NCBI GenBank assembly: GCA_937907455.1
Contig: CALESQ010000018.1
Location: 16,474-80,473, forward strand
Length of the DNA stretch: 64,000 bases
Direction: 5' to 3'
DNA from: an uncultured Caldilineales bacterium
Lineage (GTDB): Bacteria > Chloroflexota > Anaerolineae > JAAEKA01
A program made the position numbers and the translations under genes. Under the pieces are notes generated by a model. The model saw only the letters and a list, made by a program, of their open reading frames with translations. It had not been told where the DNA came from and did no database searches. Positions 19,001 to 27,227 of the stretch are shown here, piece by piece (position 1 is the stretch's first letter; each line of letters starts with the position of its first letter).

Positions 19001-19647
19001 AAGTGTTTAGCGCGCAGGGCGATTTCGTCACCAAGTGGGGCAGCTTTGCCACCACCAACGGCGAGGCGCTGGGCAGTGAAGGCGGCTTCTGGGGGCCGCG
19101 TGCCGTGGCAGTGGATGCCGCGGGCAATGTCTACGTCACCGACACCGGCAACAAGCGCATTCAGATCTTCGATGCGCAGGGCGCATTCCTCGGCCAGTAT
19201 GGCGGCGGCGGCGTGGCTGAGGGCTATTTCGATGAGCCGGTAGGATTAGCCTTGGTTGCTAATACGGATGGCGCGCCGGGTGGCACGCTCTATGTCGCCG
19301 ATACCTGGAACCTGCGTATTCAAAAGCTGGCGATAGACTTCGTTGATGGTGAACCGGTGGTACGCTTTGTCAAAGAATGGCCTGTAGAGGCCTGGAGCGC
19401 GCAGAGTGTGGTGAACAAGCCCTTTGTGGCCGTGGACAGCACCGGTCAGGTCTACGTCACCGATCCAGAAGGCTACCGCGTGCTGGCATTTGACAGCGAA
19501 GGGCAGTTCAAGGCGGTGTTTGGCTTGTACGGCAACGATGCGCAGAGTTTCGCCTTACCCAACGGTATTGCCATCGGCCCCGGCGACCGGGTCTTCGTGG
19601 CCGACGCCGACAACCATCGCTTGCTGGTTTTCCCGCCGGTGCGCTGA
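16093..19647 (+). CDS. TIGR03663/Agl23-like membrane protein with C-terminal six-bladed NHL propeller
   Basis: An 1184-residue two-part protein. The first 660 residues form a GT-C-like membrane domain: helix LLLLAALAIRLIALD, then the acidic HDEAQHAWF motif (D58, E59) and PVYHGPFIYHAM, typical of TIGR03663 proteins, which NCBI names flippase activity-associated protein Agl23. Residues from about 850 to the end are six NHL-type blades, each with a DSANHRIEVF, DTWNHRVQVF or DTGNKRIQIF strand pair. The propeller should sit outside the membrane and may bind a glycan or partner. The ATG at 16093 is chosen because the longer reading frame runs through a tandem DNA repeat. The stop overlaps the ATG of the next gene by one base (TGATGA), so the two are probably coupled. 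Confidence 0.88.
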   Translation: MIDQFSAQEPPQLHQRRLDRSLASLGVWNREKLVWALLLLAALAIRLIALDNRTASHDEAQHAWFAYNLFTGKGYEHNPVYHGPFIYHAMALSYLLFGVNDVASRLPTALFGFGIVWLMWLTRGWLGKRGAFFAGVLVAFSPALLHYSRHTRHDIYEIFWAVLLIIAVFRYIELGNRRGERWVYIAAAALSLALASKEDAFIHGAALGGFLAIVVLLRWVMAWNQRRSAAISDDTLPPDETGWAEWPGHITRADGLVLAGGMGVAVVGMLVYRLLWGSAATPPWFVALPVIVLPPLAAATWAWLAGRRRPAEAPGSTFSPVMDMVILLATLILPWTSPLLIKALGYDPLNYTTGLFATASVLAATIGIAAVIGLLWDARRWLVSAGLFTAIFVIFFTGLFTNGYGLATGVVGSLGYWLSQQEVARGSQPWYYYLLVVPLYEFLPLLLALPLLLATLLRRNRVSLLLLVIVLALLAGWIGLAVTGDAATRATALFRLVATGAAAALLVALVWGGFGRNHDAGHLFLGFLPFFVLFSWFAYAVAGEKMPWLVTSITLPMCIAGGWTMGKLLESVAWRRWGWRSLVVALLVSLLLAAVLGLYHSDPFRGRDLMQLSETGQWLAALLMALVAGALLLRLSLRYGLQQGARLITLALLALLGVWWLRTTVQANFVNQDYVSEYLFYAHGSPDPKADMRQIEEISRRTVGDRQLKIAYDDDSSWPFNWYFSPWPNAVYFGATPSRETLADAAVVLVGSKNLERARPFLQRDYYEFDRRLIWWPNEDYKTTSLQKITEGLLDVEKRGKFWDVVLWRRYDQPMNRWPLVHRYSLFVRKDIAAQLWDFGVQPAVAAPQVDLYAQGLRENYFSEQIIGSGPGVEPGQFNFPRNMAVAANGEVYVADSANHRIEVFSPVGELLRAWGSTCELYVEATPGCVDPDGAGPLQLGDGQMREPWGIALGPDGNVYVADTWNHRVQVFSAQGDFVTKWGSFATTNGEALGSEGGFWGPRAVAVDAAGNVYVTDTGNKRIQIFDAQGAFLGQYGGGGVAEGYFDEPVGLALVANTDGAPGGTLYVADTWNLRIQKLAIDFVDGEPVVRFVKEWPVEAWSAQSVVNKPFVAVDSTGQVYVTDPEGYRVLAFDSEGQFKAVFGLYGNDAQSFALPNGIAIGPGDRVFVADADNHRLLVFPPVR

Positions 19648-20417
19648 TGACAGATATGACATCACCCTGGCATCCCTACCGGCTGATACAGCCTGCTGAT
19701 CGCAGCGACTATGAGGTGCTGATAGAAGGCCTTGCCCGTGCTGCCTGGCCTGAATTCATGCTGCACGATCCGGTGGCTGATCGCCTGTGGGATGATTTGT
19801 ACACGCGTTTTGCGGCGTTTCAATTTGCGCTGCTGGCTCCCGATGCCGATGTAGTGGTGGGAATGGGCAACAGCGTAGCGCTGGCCTGGCACGGCGATTT
19901 GGCTGATCTGCCGGAACGCGGCTGGGATTGGGCTTTCGAGCAGGCTGTGGCCGATCATGCCGCGGGCCGTGCCGCCACTGTGCAGTGCGCACTGCAAATC
20001 GCCCTGCCCCCGGCCATGCAGGGGCGCGGCCTCAGTCGGCTGATGGTGCTGGCCATGCGCAGCCTGGGCCAACAACAGGGCTTGTCGCAGTTGATCGCGC
20101 CGGTACGTCCCAGCGCCAAAAGCCAATATCCGTTGACGCCAATCGCCCGCTATGTCACCTGGACCACAGACGAAGGATTGCCGTTCGATCCCTGGCTGCG
20201 CGTTCATGCCCGCCTGGGGGCGCGCATCATCAAGCCATGCCACGAGGCGATGACTATCGCCGGTTCGCGCGCCCAATGGCGACAATGGACGGGGCTGCAT
20301 TTTCCCGAAAGCGGCGATTACATCGTGCCAGGCGCGCTTACGCCGTTGCAGGTGGATGCCGCCGCAGACCGCGGTCTGTACATCGAGCCGAATGTGTGGA
20401 TGGTACACCCGTTATAG
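19647..20417 (+). CDS. GNAT-like N-acetyltransferase family protein
   Basis: A 256-residue soluble protein with features of the GNAT fold. The central segment ALPPAMQGRGLSRLMVLAM resembles GNAT motif A, in which QGRGLS would be the acetyl-CoA pyrophosphate loop (Q/R-x-x-G-x-G/A). The C-terminal part (about 160-256) is unusual and Trp/Pro-rich (YVTWTTDEGLPFDPW, ending in IEPNVWMVHPL), so the substrate cannot be guessed. It begins at an ATG overlapping the stop of the Agl23-like gene by one base and ends 9 bases before the convergent mltG gene. Coupling with the glycosylation cluster suggests, but does not show, a sugar-modifying role. Confidence 0.65.
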   Translation: MTDMTSPWHPYRLIQPADRSDYEVLIEGLARAAWPEFMLHDPVADRLWDDLYTRFAAFQFALLAPDADVVVGMGNSVALAWHGDLADLPERGWDWAFEQAVADHAAGRAATVQCALQIALPPAMQGRGLSRLMVLAMRSLGQQQGLSQLIAPVRPSAKSQYPLTPIARYVTWTTDEGLPFDPWLRVHARLGARIIKPCHEAMTIAGSRAQWRQWTGLHFPESGDYIVPGALTPLQVDAAADRGLYIEPNVWMVHPL

Positions 20418-20426
20418 CGAGATGCT

Positions 20427-21524
20427 TTACTGGCCGCTGCGGTAGCGCTCTACCGCTTGTAAATGCTCCTCGAAGGTGCGGCTAAAGGTGTGCCGTCCGC
20501 TGCCTCCTGGTTCAGCCACAAAGTAAACATACTCATGCTGTGCCGGATAGAGTACCGCCAGAATGCTGGATAGCCGCGGCGCGGCAATGGGGCCGGGAGG
20601 CAGCCCCGCATTGAGGTAGGTGTTGTAGGGGCTGATTACGCTGCTGTATTCTTCCAGAAAAACCGGGGTTTTCCACCACTGCCCGCTGCCTGCTTGATAG
20701 CCCATGGCATATTGCACCGTGGGGTCAGCTTCCAGCCTCATGCCCTGTGCCAGCCGGTTGAGATACACCGCGGCAATCATGGGCCTTTCTTCCTCCAGCA
20801 CGGCTTCGCGCTCTACAATGGCAGCGATGGTCAGCACTTGGTGCAGATCGCGCACGTTTGCGTCTTGGCGGGCGGCAGCATCCCAATATGCGGGCATCAC
20901 CACGCGCTCGAATTCGTCCAGTTGCCGGCGGATGAGGTCAGCCGCCTGCGCGCCATCGCGTGCGATCTGGTACGAATCGGGGTAGAGATAGCCCTCAAGC
21001 CCCTGACCCGCGGGCAGGAACTGCAAAAAGCTGTAGCTCTGGCGCACCTCTGGCGGCAGCGTGCTGAGGTCAGCCGCCTGGGCCATGGCCTGATAAGCTG
21101 TGCCGTCCAGCATCCCGCTTTGCGTCAACGCATCGGCGGTTTGCTCCAGGCGCCAGCCGGGGCGCACGGTGATGGTCACGCTGGGAGCCTCGGCATGGAG
21201 CAACTCGACCGCAATTTGGGGGATGGTCATGGTGCGACGCAGCGTATATTCGCCCGCCTGGAGTTGCCCCGCCAGACCGCCCTCACGCACATAGGCCTCG
21301 AACAACAGCGCATCGCCAATCAGCCCGGCGGTTTGCAGGTCCTGGGCGATAGACTTGCCGGAAGCGCCCGACGGCACTACGAAAGGCACGGGCGCGGGGT
21401 CAACGCCCGCAGGTCGGCTAAGCTGGCCGCGGTTTGCCTCCAGATACACCGCCAGCGCCGAGTCGCCGCTGCATCCCGCGCTCAATACAGCCACCAGCAG
21501 TAACAAAATCAGCAAAGGTTTCAT
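20427..21524 (-). CDS. mltG: Endolytic murein transglycosylase MltG
   Basis: MltG cleaves nascent peptidoglycan strands within the chain and so helps end glycan polymerisation. The 365-residue protein begins with a lipoprotein-type signal ending in the lipobox LSAGC, whereas many MltG proteins carry a plain membrane anchor. A LysM-like region (about 45-150, VPSGASGKSIAQDLQTAGLI) is followed by the catalytic YceG domain: AAIVEREAVL contains the catalytic Glu, then AAVYLNRL, ADPTVQYAMG, SPYNTYLNAGLPPGPI and HTFSRTFEEH. The ATG at 21524 is preferred; a TTG at 21536 would add four residues ahead of the signal. The gene reads leftward 75 bases downstream of the SET-domain gene and converges on the GNAT-like gene. 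Confidence 0.93.
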   Translation of the reverse strand: MKPLLILLLLVAVLSAGCSGDSALAVYLEANRGQLSRPAGVDPAPVPFVVPSGASGKSIAQDLQTAGLIGDALLFEAYVREGGLAGQLQAGEYTLRRTMTIPQIAVELLHAEAPSVTITVRPGWRLEQTADALTQSGMLDGTAYQAMAQAADLSTLPPEVRQSYSFLQFLPAGQGLEGYLYPDSYQIARDGAQAADLIRRQLDEFERVVMPAYWDAAARQDANVRDLHQVLTIAAIVEREAVLEEERPMIAAVYLNRLAQGMRLEADPTVQYAMGYQAGSGQWWKTPVFLEEYSSVISPYNTYLNAGLPPGPIAAPRLSSILAVLYPAQHEYVYFVAEPGGSGRHTFSRTFEEHLQAVERYRSGQ

Positions 21525-21599
21525 GTGTATGCTCAACAGGGTAAACCGCGGCGCGTGCTGAGCCAGTTATGCTCATGCGCTGCGGGCACTCATTACGAA

Positions 21600-22115
21600 T
21601 TAAGCGTTATGGGTACTGTCTATGCGCCGCTGCAAATAGGGCGAGAAGTAGCCTGCATAGCGCGCTTGCAGCTCTGGTAGCTGCCAATCCTTGCCGGTGA
21701 CGCGTCCGCGGCAACCAGCCGCGCCGCAGCCGCAGGTGAATTCGTCGTAGGCCGTGCCGTCACACATGGCATAGTCAATGCAAACTTCTTCGCCCGCGGC
21801 CAGGTCGCGCAATGCTACCACGCCGATCTGCCCGCTCATGCCTGCGCTTGGTTCGCAGGAATGGTTGAGGAAATCCGATATCTCCGGTTCGCCCAGCGTC
21901 ACCAGGTATAACCCTTCCTCGACTTGAATGGCAAAGCGGCGGTGGCTTTCCGGCACAGTCTCCAGCTTGACTTCATCTATAATATCACCGCTAAAGAGCA
22001 GCAGCAGCGCGCCCGCAGGTATAGGTGACGTGGTGTAGATGCCGAAATCTCCCTTGTCAGGATGAGGCAGTAACGCCAGCGTGGGCGCATGGTAGGAACG
22101 AGACACGTGGGACAT
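21600..22115 (-). CDS. SET domain protein (putative lysine methyltransferase)
   Basis: A 171-residue stand-alone SET domain, predicted to transfer methyl groups from S-adenosylmethionine to protein lysines. The family motifs are all present: KGDFGIYTTSPIPAGALL at the N-terminus, SDFLNHSCEPSAG (NHSCxP, the pseudoknot and cofactor site), AAGEEVCIDYAM (GEE-x-x-x-DY), and a post-SET cysteine cluster CGCGAAGCRG that can bind zinc. An AAGGAG site precedes the ATG at 22115. The gene reads leftward, 62 bases after the EamA exporter gene and upstream of mltG. The substrate is unknown. Bacterial SET proteins are scattered in distribution and often considered of eukaryotic-exchange or ancient origin. 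Confidence 0.88.
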   Translation of the reverse strand: MSHVSRSYHAPTLALLPHPDKGDFGIYTTSPIPAGALLLLFSGDIIDEVKLETVPESHRRFAIQVEEGLYLVTLGEPEISDFLNHSCEPSAGMSGQIGVVALRDLAAGEEVCIDYAMCDGTAYDEFTCGCGAAGCRGRVTGKDWQLPELQARYAGYFSPYLQRRIDSTHNA

Positions 22116-22177
22116 AGACGCTCCTTGTGCTTGACTTGGGCAGATATAACAAAGACGAGAAAGAGAGGCTCAAGGTG

Positions 22178-23107
22178 CTACCGGCGCAGGCGCATGCCAG
22201 AGATCAGCGCTACGGAGAAGAGGATCACCGCGCTCGCCAACAGCATCAGCGGCGTTACCGGCTCGGCAGCCAGCGCCCAGCCGAGGAAAACGGCGACTAC
22301 GGGATTTACATAAGCATAAGTTGTAGCTTTAGCGGGGGTGGTGTTTTGCAGCAGCCAAATGTAGGCAGAGTAGCCCACAAGCGCGCCGATGAACACCAGA
22401 TAGAGGAAGGCCAGCAGCGAGCGGGTGCTGATGGTGGTGGGGTCGAAAGTGCCCCATTCACCGCTGAGGGTGGCCGCCAACAGCAGCAAAGCGCCGCCGC
22501 TCAGCATCTCCATGCCGATACCCAGCAGGGGGGCGGCAGGCAGCTTGGCCGTGCGCGAGTAAAGCGAGCCAAGTGCCCATAGCGCCGGTGAGATCAGCAG
22601 CACTACAAAGCTGATGGGGCGGATGCCCGCAGTGGCGCCGAGGTTGGCGGGGCCGATCAGCAGTGCAATGCCGGCCAGCCCCAGCAGCACGCCAAAGAGG
22701 GTGCGCCGACCGGGGCGAGGTGAGCCGGGCCGCAGCGCGCTGTAGACCACGATCCAGATCGGCACGGTGGCGATTACCAGCGCGGCCAAACCAGAGGGAA
22801 CTTCCTGCTCGGCCCAGGTAACGCCGCCATTGCCGCCCAGCAGCAGCAGCCCGCCGATGATAGCCGCACTGCGCCAGTGAAGCCGTGCCGGCGCAGCCGC
22901 GCCGCTCAGCCGTTGCCAGCCGTAGAGCAGGCTGCCAGCCAGCACAAAGCGTACACCTGCCATAATAAACGGCGGTATGGTCTCAATTGCGATGCGAATC
23001 GCCAGGTAGGTGGATCCCCAAATGAGATACACCGCAGCAAAGGCCAGAATTAGTTTCAGGGTCGCGCGCGACGAGGTAGGCATGTGAGCAGTTGATTTAA
23101 AAAGCAC
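22178..23107 (-). CDS. EamA/DMT family transporter
   Basis: Inner-membrane exporter of the drug/metabolite transporter superfamily, with ten predicted helices made of two EamA repeats. Diagnostic segments are AVYLIWGSTYLAIRIAIETIPPF and ARFVLAG-like GVRFVLAGSLL in repeat one, and PTTISTRSLLAFLYL with AYIWLLQNTTPAKATTYAYV and NPVVAVFLGW in repeat two, which resembles YedA-type members. The substrate cannot be assigned. The GTG at 23107 follows the potA stop directly and has an AAGGA site 4 bases upstream inside potA; ATG 23083 is an alternative. The arrangement makes it the last gene of the polyamine ABC operon, so export of a related metabolite is possible. Confidence 0.88.
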   Translation of the reverse strand: MLFKSTAHMPTSSRATLKLILAFAAVYLIWGSTYLAIRIAIETIPPFIMAGVRFVLAGSLLYGWQRLSGAAAPARLHWRSAAIIGGLLLLGGNGGVTWAEQEVPSGLAALVIATVPIWIVVYSALRPGSPRPGRRTLFGVLLGLAGIALLIGPANLGATAGIRPISFVVLLISPALWALGSLYSRTAKLPAAPLLGIGMEMLSGGALLLLAATLSGEWGTFDPTTISTRSLLAFLYLVFIGALVGYSAYIWLLQNTTPAKATTYAYVNPVVAVFLGWALAAEPVTPLMLLASAVILFSVALISGMRLRR

Positions 23108-24223
23108 TTAATCCTTCAAAACCAACGCGTTTTCCGGTCGCCAACTGATCCAAGCTCGGTCGCCAGCGGTGTAGAAATAGTTTTCATCCACCGTCGAGAG
23201 ATCGTTTTGGTCGTAGGCGCGCACCTTGGCACCGTAGGGCATCGTCATGAAAAGCTGCGTGTCCGAGCCGATATAGGCCACGCGGTCCACCAGCACCTCG
23301 AACAGATTAGGTTGGGCTTCCGGACGGTTTTCGTGGATGCGGATCTTTTCCGGGCGGATGCTAACCGTTACCGCTTCGCCTACGCTCACCGGCTGATAGT
23401 TGCTGCCGCTCACCTCTACACCGTCGGCCACCTGCACCATACAGCGGTTGCCGCTTGCCTGTGTCACCCGGCCTTCCAGAAAGTTCGTTTCACCGATGAA
23501 ATTCGCCACAAAGCGGTGTGTCGGGCGCTCGTAGATTTCAATCGGCGAGCCGATCTGCAGCACCTGGCCCTGGCTCATCACCGCAATGCGGTCAGACATG
23601 GTCAGTGCCTCTTCCTGGTCGTGAGTAACATAGACAAACGTGATACCCACCTCGGTTTGCAGCGCTTTCAGTTCCAGTTGCATCGCCTGACGCAGCTTGT
23701 AGTCCAGCGCGCCCAGCGGCTCATCCAGCAGCAACACCGCGGGGCGGTTGATCAGCGCGCGCGCCAGTGCCACGCGCTGCTGCTGACCGCCGGAAAGCTG
23801 GCTGGGCTTGCGCTGCGCTACCGTGGGTAGGCGCACCAGCTCCAGTGCCTCACGCACGCGGCGCTGTTGTTCATCTTTGGGTGTTTTGTTGACGTTCAGA
23901 CCAAAGGCCACGTTTTTTTCGATGGTGAGATGCGGAAAGAGCGCGTAGTTCTGGAACACCGTGTTTACCGGGCGACGATAGGGCGGCACGCGGCTCATCT
24001 CTTTGCCCTGAATGTAGATTTCGCCCGATGTTGGTATCTCGAAGCCGGCAATCATGCGAAGGGTGGTGGTTTTGCCGCAACCGCTCGGCCCCAGCATGGT
24101 AAAGAACTCGCCCTGGCGCAAGGTCAGGTTTACACCGTTCACCGCGGCTACTTCGCTTTCGGCACGGGCCGCGGGAAATGTTTTATAGATATTGCGTAGC
24201 TCGACAGCAGGAATTGAGGTCAT
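23108..24223 (-). CDS. potA: Polyamine ABC transporter ATP-binding protein PotA
   Basis: ATPase subunit of a spermidine/putrescine-type importer. Walker A is GPSGCGKTTT (near residue 45), the Q-loop is VFQNYALFPHL, the ABC signature LSGGQQQRVALARAL, Walker B LLLDEPLGALD and the switch His in THDQEEA. The C-terminal 130 residues form the TOBE regulatory domain (FIGETNFLEG onward, SIRPEKIRI). Length 371 aa is normal for PotA. Start ATG 24223 overlaps the stop of potC by 4 bases. The family cannot distinguish putrescine from spermidine. Fourth gene of potD-potB-potC-potA. Confidence 0.94.
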   Translation of the reverse strand: MTSIPAVELRNIYKTFPAARAESEVAAVNGVNLTLRQGEFFTMLGPSGCGKTTTLRMIAGFEIPTSGEIYIQGKEMSRVPPYRRPVNTVFQNYALFPHLTIEKNVAFGLNVNKTPKDEQQRRVREALELVRLPTVAQRKPSQLSGGQQQRVALARALINRPAVLLLDEPLGALDYKLRQAMQLELKALQTEVGITFVYVTHDQEEALTMSDRIAVMSQGQVLQIGSPIEIYERPTHRFVANFIGETNFLEGRVTQASGNRCMVQVADGVEVSGSNYQPVSVGEAVTVSIRPEKIRIHENRPEAQPNLFEVLVDRVAYIGSDTQLFMTMPYGAKVRAYDQNDLSTVDENYFYTAGDRAWISWRPENALVLKD

Positions 24224-25065
24224 GGGGCATTCTCGGAAACAGGGCGCGCCGGCGCATTGCCCAGGCGACGCAGGTATTCAGACAACACAATCAACAGCAC
24301 CGAAGCCACCATAATCACCGCAGCCATGGTGACTACAACTGGCAGACGGCTGGGGAAGCGCAACTGCGAATAGATATACACCGGCAGGGTGGGATCCGGG
24401 CCAATCAGGAAAAAGGCCAGCGCAAATTCATCAAAGCTGGTGGTGAAAGAGGTGAGAAAAGCCGCGGCCATCGCCGGAAAGGCAATGGGCAGGGTCACGC
24501 GGGCCAGCGTGCCCCAGTAGGTCGCACCCAGGTCCATGGCCGCCTCTTCCAGGTTCTTTTCCATGCCAATCAGCCGCGCGGCTACGATCAGCAGCACCAA
24601 CGGAATGTTGATGATCACATGCCCCAGTGTCACCGTCCACAGCGACAGGGGAATGCTCCAGTTGCGATTGATGCTTTGCAGCAGCGTGTTGAACTCAGTA
24701 AACAACAGCAGCATTGCCACCGCCAGCACCACATAGGGAATCACCATCGGCATGGCAGCAATCGCCATAAACAGATTGCGTCCGGGGAACTTGTAGCGCA
24801 CTACACCGATGGCGGCAGCCGTGCCCAGAATGGTGGCGATCAGCGAGGAGGCTACACCTACCACCACGCTGTTCCAGACCGCACTCAGCAGCTCGCGGCT
24901 GCGCAGCATCTCGCCATACCATTTGGTGGTAAAGCCCTGCAGCGGCAGCACTAGCGCCTTGGCATCGTTGAAGGAAAAGATGACAAGCAGCAGGATGGGC
25001 AGGTAGAGCGCCATCGTGAACAGTACAAAGTACCAGAAGTTGAAGGAACGAAGCTGTTTGGGCAT
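24220..25065 (-). CDS. potC: Polyamine ABC transporter permease PotC
   Basis: Inner-membrane permease of the polyamine importer. The 281 residues contain six helices. The EAA loop that contacts PotA appears as NLEEAAMDLGATYWGTLARVTLPIAFPAMAAAF-like sequence, with the EAA---G core at EEAAMDLGA. The N-terminus ends in FNDAKALVLPLQGFTTKWYGEML, typical of PotC rather than PotB. It starts at ATG 25065, 3 bases after the potB stop, and overlaps potA by 4 bases, so translation is coupled. Confidence 0.93.
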   Translation of the reverse strand: MPKQLRSFNFWYFVLFTMALYLPILLLVIFSFNDAKALVLPLQGFTTKWYGEMLRSRELLSAVWNSVVVGVASSLIATILGTAAAIGVVRYKFPGRNLFMAIAAMPMVIPYVVLAVAMLLLFTEFNTLLQSINRNWSIPLSLWTVTLGHVIINIPLVLLIVAARLIGMEKNLEEAAMDLGATYWGTLARVTLPIAFPAMAAAFLTSFTTSFDEFALAFFLIGPDPTLPVYIYSQLRFPSRLPVVVTMAAVIMVASVLLIVLSEYLRRLGNAPARPVSENAP

Positions 25066-25068
25066 GGC

Positions 25069-25920
25069 TTACATCTCCACCAGGTCGGACAGGCGTACCA
25101 CCCGCAGGAACAGCGTCATGGCAATCAGCGCTACCACCAGCATTGCCAGGCTCATAATTGAGCCGAGCGGCCAGTTTAGGGCGCGGATAAACTGATCTTG
25201 GATCAGGTTGCCGTACATCACACCTTTTGCCCCTCCCACCAGCAGCGGCGTAACGTATTCGCCCAGCGTGGGAATGAAGGCAAAGAAAAAGCCGCCCAGC
25301 ACTCCAGGCAAGCTGAGCGGCAAGGTCACGCGCAAAAAGGCTTGCCAGGGCGCGCAGCCCAGGTCAGCCGCAGCCTCCAGCACGCTGCGGTTGATGCGTT
25401 CCAGTGAGGCGAATATCGGCAGCGCCACAAACGGCACCCAGACATAGGTCAAGGTGATAGTCACCGCAGTCATGCTGTACAGCAAAATCGGCGACGCTTC
25501 CTTGACAATGCCCAGTGCCAGCAAAACGCTGTTCAGCACGCCGTTCGAGCCGAGAATCAACCGCCAGGCTAGAATGCGCAGCAGATAGCTGGTCCATGCT
25601 GGAATGATCAGAATAGTCAGCAGCGTCACGCGACGCGGGCCGGCACGAAACACCAGGTAATAGGCCAGCGGATAAGCCAACACCACGGCCAGCGCCGACA
25701 CCACAAAAGCCACCATGGTCGAGCGCCACAGCGAGCGCAGGAAAGAGCTGTTGCTGAAAAACTCAGCATAGCTGGCGAGGGTGAAGGTTTCACGCGCCGC
25801 GCCAAAAGTGCCGGCGCGAAACGTAAATACCGCCATAATGATCAACGGCAGCACAAACAGCAGCAGCAGCACCAGGGCCGACGGCCCCATCAAAATGGCA
25901 ATACGCTTGCGGTTTTCCAT
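25069..25920 (-). CDS. potB: Polyamine ABC transporter permease PotB
   Basis: Second permease of the importer, 283 residues with six predicted helices. It shows the PotB-like long N-terminal periplasmic segment (TFRAGTFGAARETFTLASYAEFF), the helix with YPLAYYLVFRAGP and the coupling loop EAAADLGCAPWQAFLRVTLP. The ATG at 25920 lies one base after the stop of potD. An SD-like element is not evident, which fits translational coupling to potD. Confidence 0.93.
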   Translation of the reverse strand: MENRKRIAILMGPSALVLLLLFVLPLIIMAVFTFRAGTFGAARETFTLASYAEFFSNSSFLRSLWRSTMVAFVVSALAVVLAYPLAYYLVFRAGPRRVTLLTILIIPAWTSYLLRILAWRLILGSNGVLNSVLLALGIVKEASPILLYSMTAVTITLTYVWVPFVALPIFASLERINRSVLEAAADLGCAPWQAFLRVTLPLSLPGVLGGFFFAFIPTLGEYVTPLLVGGAKGVMYGNLIQDQFIRALNWPLGSIMSLAMLVVALIAMTLFLRVVRLSDLVEM

Positions 25921-25921
25921 T

Positions 25922-27037
25922 TCAGGGTGCGGCTTTCACGTCGTTCCACATCGTGGTCATTTTCGTCCGCTGCTCTTGCGTCAACGGCCGATAGAACACG
26001 GCGCGTTCCAACGCGGCGGGGTCATCCAGTTGGAATTGTTTTACCATTTCCGGGTCTACCAGCGGCAGCGATTTCGGGTTTGCCGCACCGTAGCCATATT
26101 CGCTGGAGAAGTTTGCCATAGACTGTGCGTCAATCATGGCATTAATATACGCCAGCGCCTGATCGGTGTTTTGGCTGCTGCTGCTGATGCCATAGCCACA
26201 CACCCAGCCTAGCTTGCCCTCTTTCGGGTCCAGATAGGCCACTGGCACTTCCTGATCCAGCAAGCTGACGTAGGTATCAGCCCAGGCATTGGCAGCTACC
26301 CACACATCCCCCGAACCCACCTGCTGCGCCAGCTCGGAAAAGTCCACCCAGTAGGTCAGCAGGTTAGGCTTTAGGCTGATCAGCCATTGCTTGATCTGCT
26401 CATCCTGCTCTGCGGTGGTGTTCCAGGGATCAAAGCCCAATGCCAACGCGGCGATGATGTGGTTAGCTTCGCCGGAGTCCCAAATCGCCAGATGGCCGGC
26501 ATATTCCGGCTTGGCGAGATCGGCCCATGACTGCGGCACGGTTTGCACCTTGTCAGTGCGGATCAGAATCGACTCGAAACCCCAGTCGAAGGGGATGAAA
26601 TATTGTTTGCCGTTGAACTGACCCATGGCTGCCATATCAGGGTTCAGGTCAGCGAAGTTGCTCAGCTTGCTGGTGTCAATCGGTTGCACCAGGCCCTGCT
26701 CGACATAAAGTCCCCACCAGGGGTTACAGGGGTGCATCAGATCCACAGAAAAGCTGCTTTGCAGCTTGGCAAAGGCTTCAGCATCTTCCGAAAAGAAGCT
26801 GAAGTCTACGTTGGTTTGTGGATACTGCGCGGTAAACGGCTCGTGAAACTGGGGAAGTTCGTAGCCGGCCCATTCCAGCACCACCAAATTGTTGCGGCTG
26901 CTGGATGAGGAAGCTGACTGCCCGTCGGCAGCGGGTGATGCGGGGGCGTTGCCGCCGCAGGATGCCAACAACAGCGCCGCGACTGTCATTACAGCAGCGA
27001 TGCGCCCGAACAGAGACAAGTGCCGGAAACTGTGCAT
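25922..27037 (-). CDS. potD: Polyamine ABC transporter substrate-binding lipoprotein PotD
   Basis: Extracytoplasmic binding protein that captures the polyamine for PotBC. The mature protein is lipid-anchored: signal MHSFRHLSLFGRIAAVMTVA ends in the lipobox LLASC, followed by a Ser/Ala-rich linker. The binding fold shows LVVLEWAGYELPQFHEPF, NPWWGLYVEQGLVQPIDTSK, FDWGFESILIRTDKV and VAANAWADTY segments, in the order seen in PotD/PotF. The ATG at 27037 is preferred over a longer frame because an AAGGAGA site sits at 27041-27050 and the lipoprotein signal then starts normally. A strong promoter lies 150 bases upstream. Ligand (spermidine, putrescine or other amine) is not determined. Confidence 0.93.
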   Translation of the reverse strand: MHSFRHLSLFGRIAAVMTVAALLLASCGGNAPASPAADGQSASSSSSRNNLVVLEWAGYELPQFHEPFTAQYPQTNVDFSFFSEDAEAFAKLQSSFSVDLMHPCNPWWGLYVEQGLVQPIDTSKLSNFADLNPDMAAMGQFNGKQYFIPFDWGFESILIRTDKVQTVPQSWADLAKPEYAGHLAIWDSGEANHIIAALALGFDPWNTTAEQDEQIKQWLISLKPNLLTYWVDFSELAQQVGSGDVWVAANAWADTYVSLLDQEVPVAYLDPKEGKLGWVCGYGISSSSQNTDQALAYINAMIDAQSMANFSSEYGYGAANPKSLPLVDPEMVKQFQLDDPAALERAVFYRPLTQEQRTKMTTMWNDVKAAP

Positions 27038-27185
27038 TAAGGGATTCTCCTTCGCCGGTAGTGGCCGACGGTGTGGGATGAGCATTTCATCCGGGGACGG
27101 GGTTAAACTGCAAAACGCGCAACTGCCATGATGCTGAACAGGTCATTGGTCAACACCATGGCAGATACGCGTGATTCTACAATGT

Positions 27186-27213
27186 ATTAAAACTAGATTC
27201 CCCGCGCTGTCAA
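27186..27213 (-). promoter_or_regulatory. Promoter of the potDBCA operon
   Basis: On the minus strand: consensus -35 TTGACA (27208-27213), 16-base spacer, -10 TTTAAT (27186-27191, five of six). Transcription would start near 27179, leaving about 140 bases of leader before the potD ATG. It lies just 15 bases downstream of the end of the preceding lipoprotein gene. Confidence 0.65.
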
Positions 27214-27227
27214 ATTGACCGCAGAGT

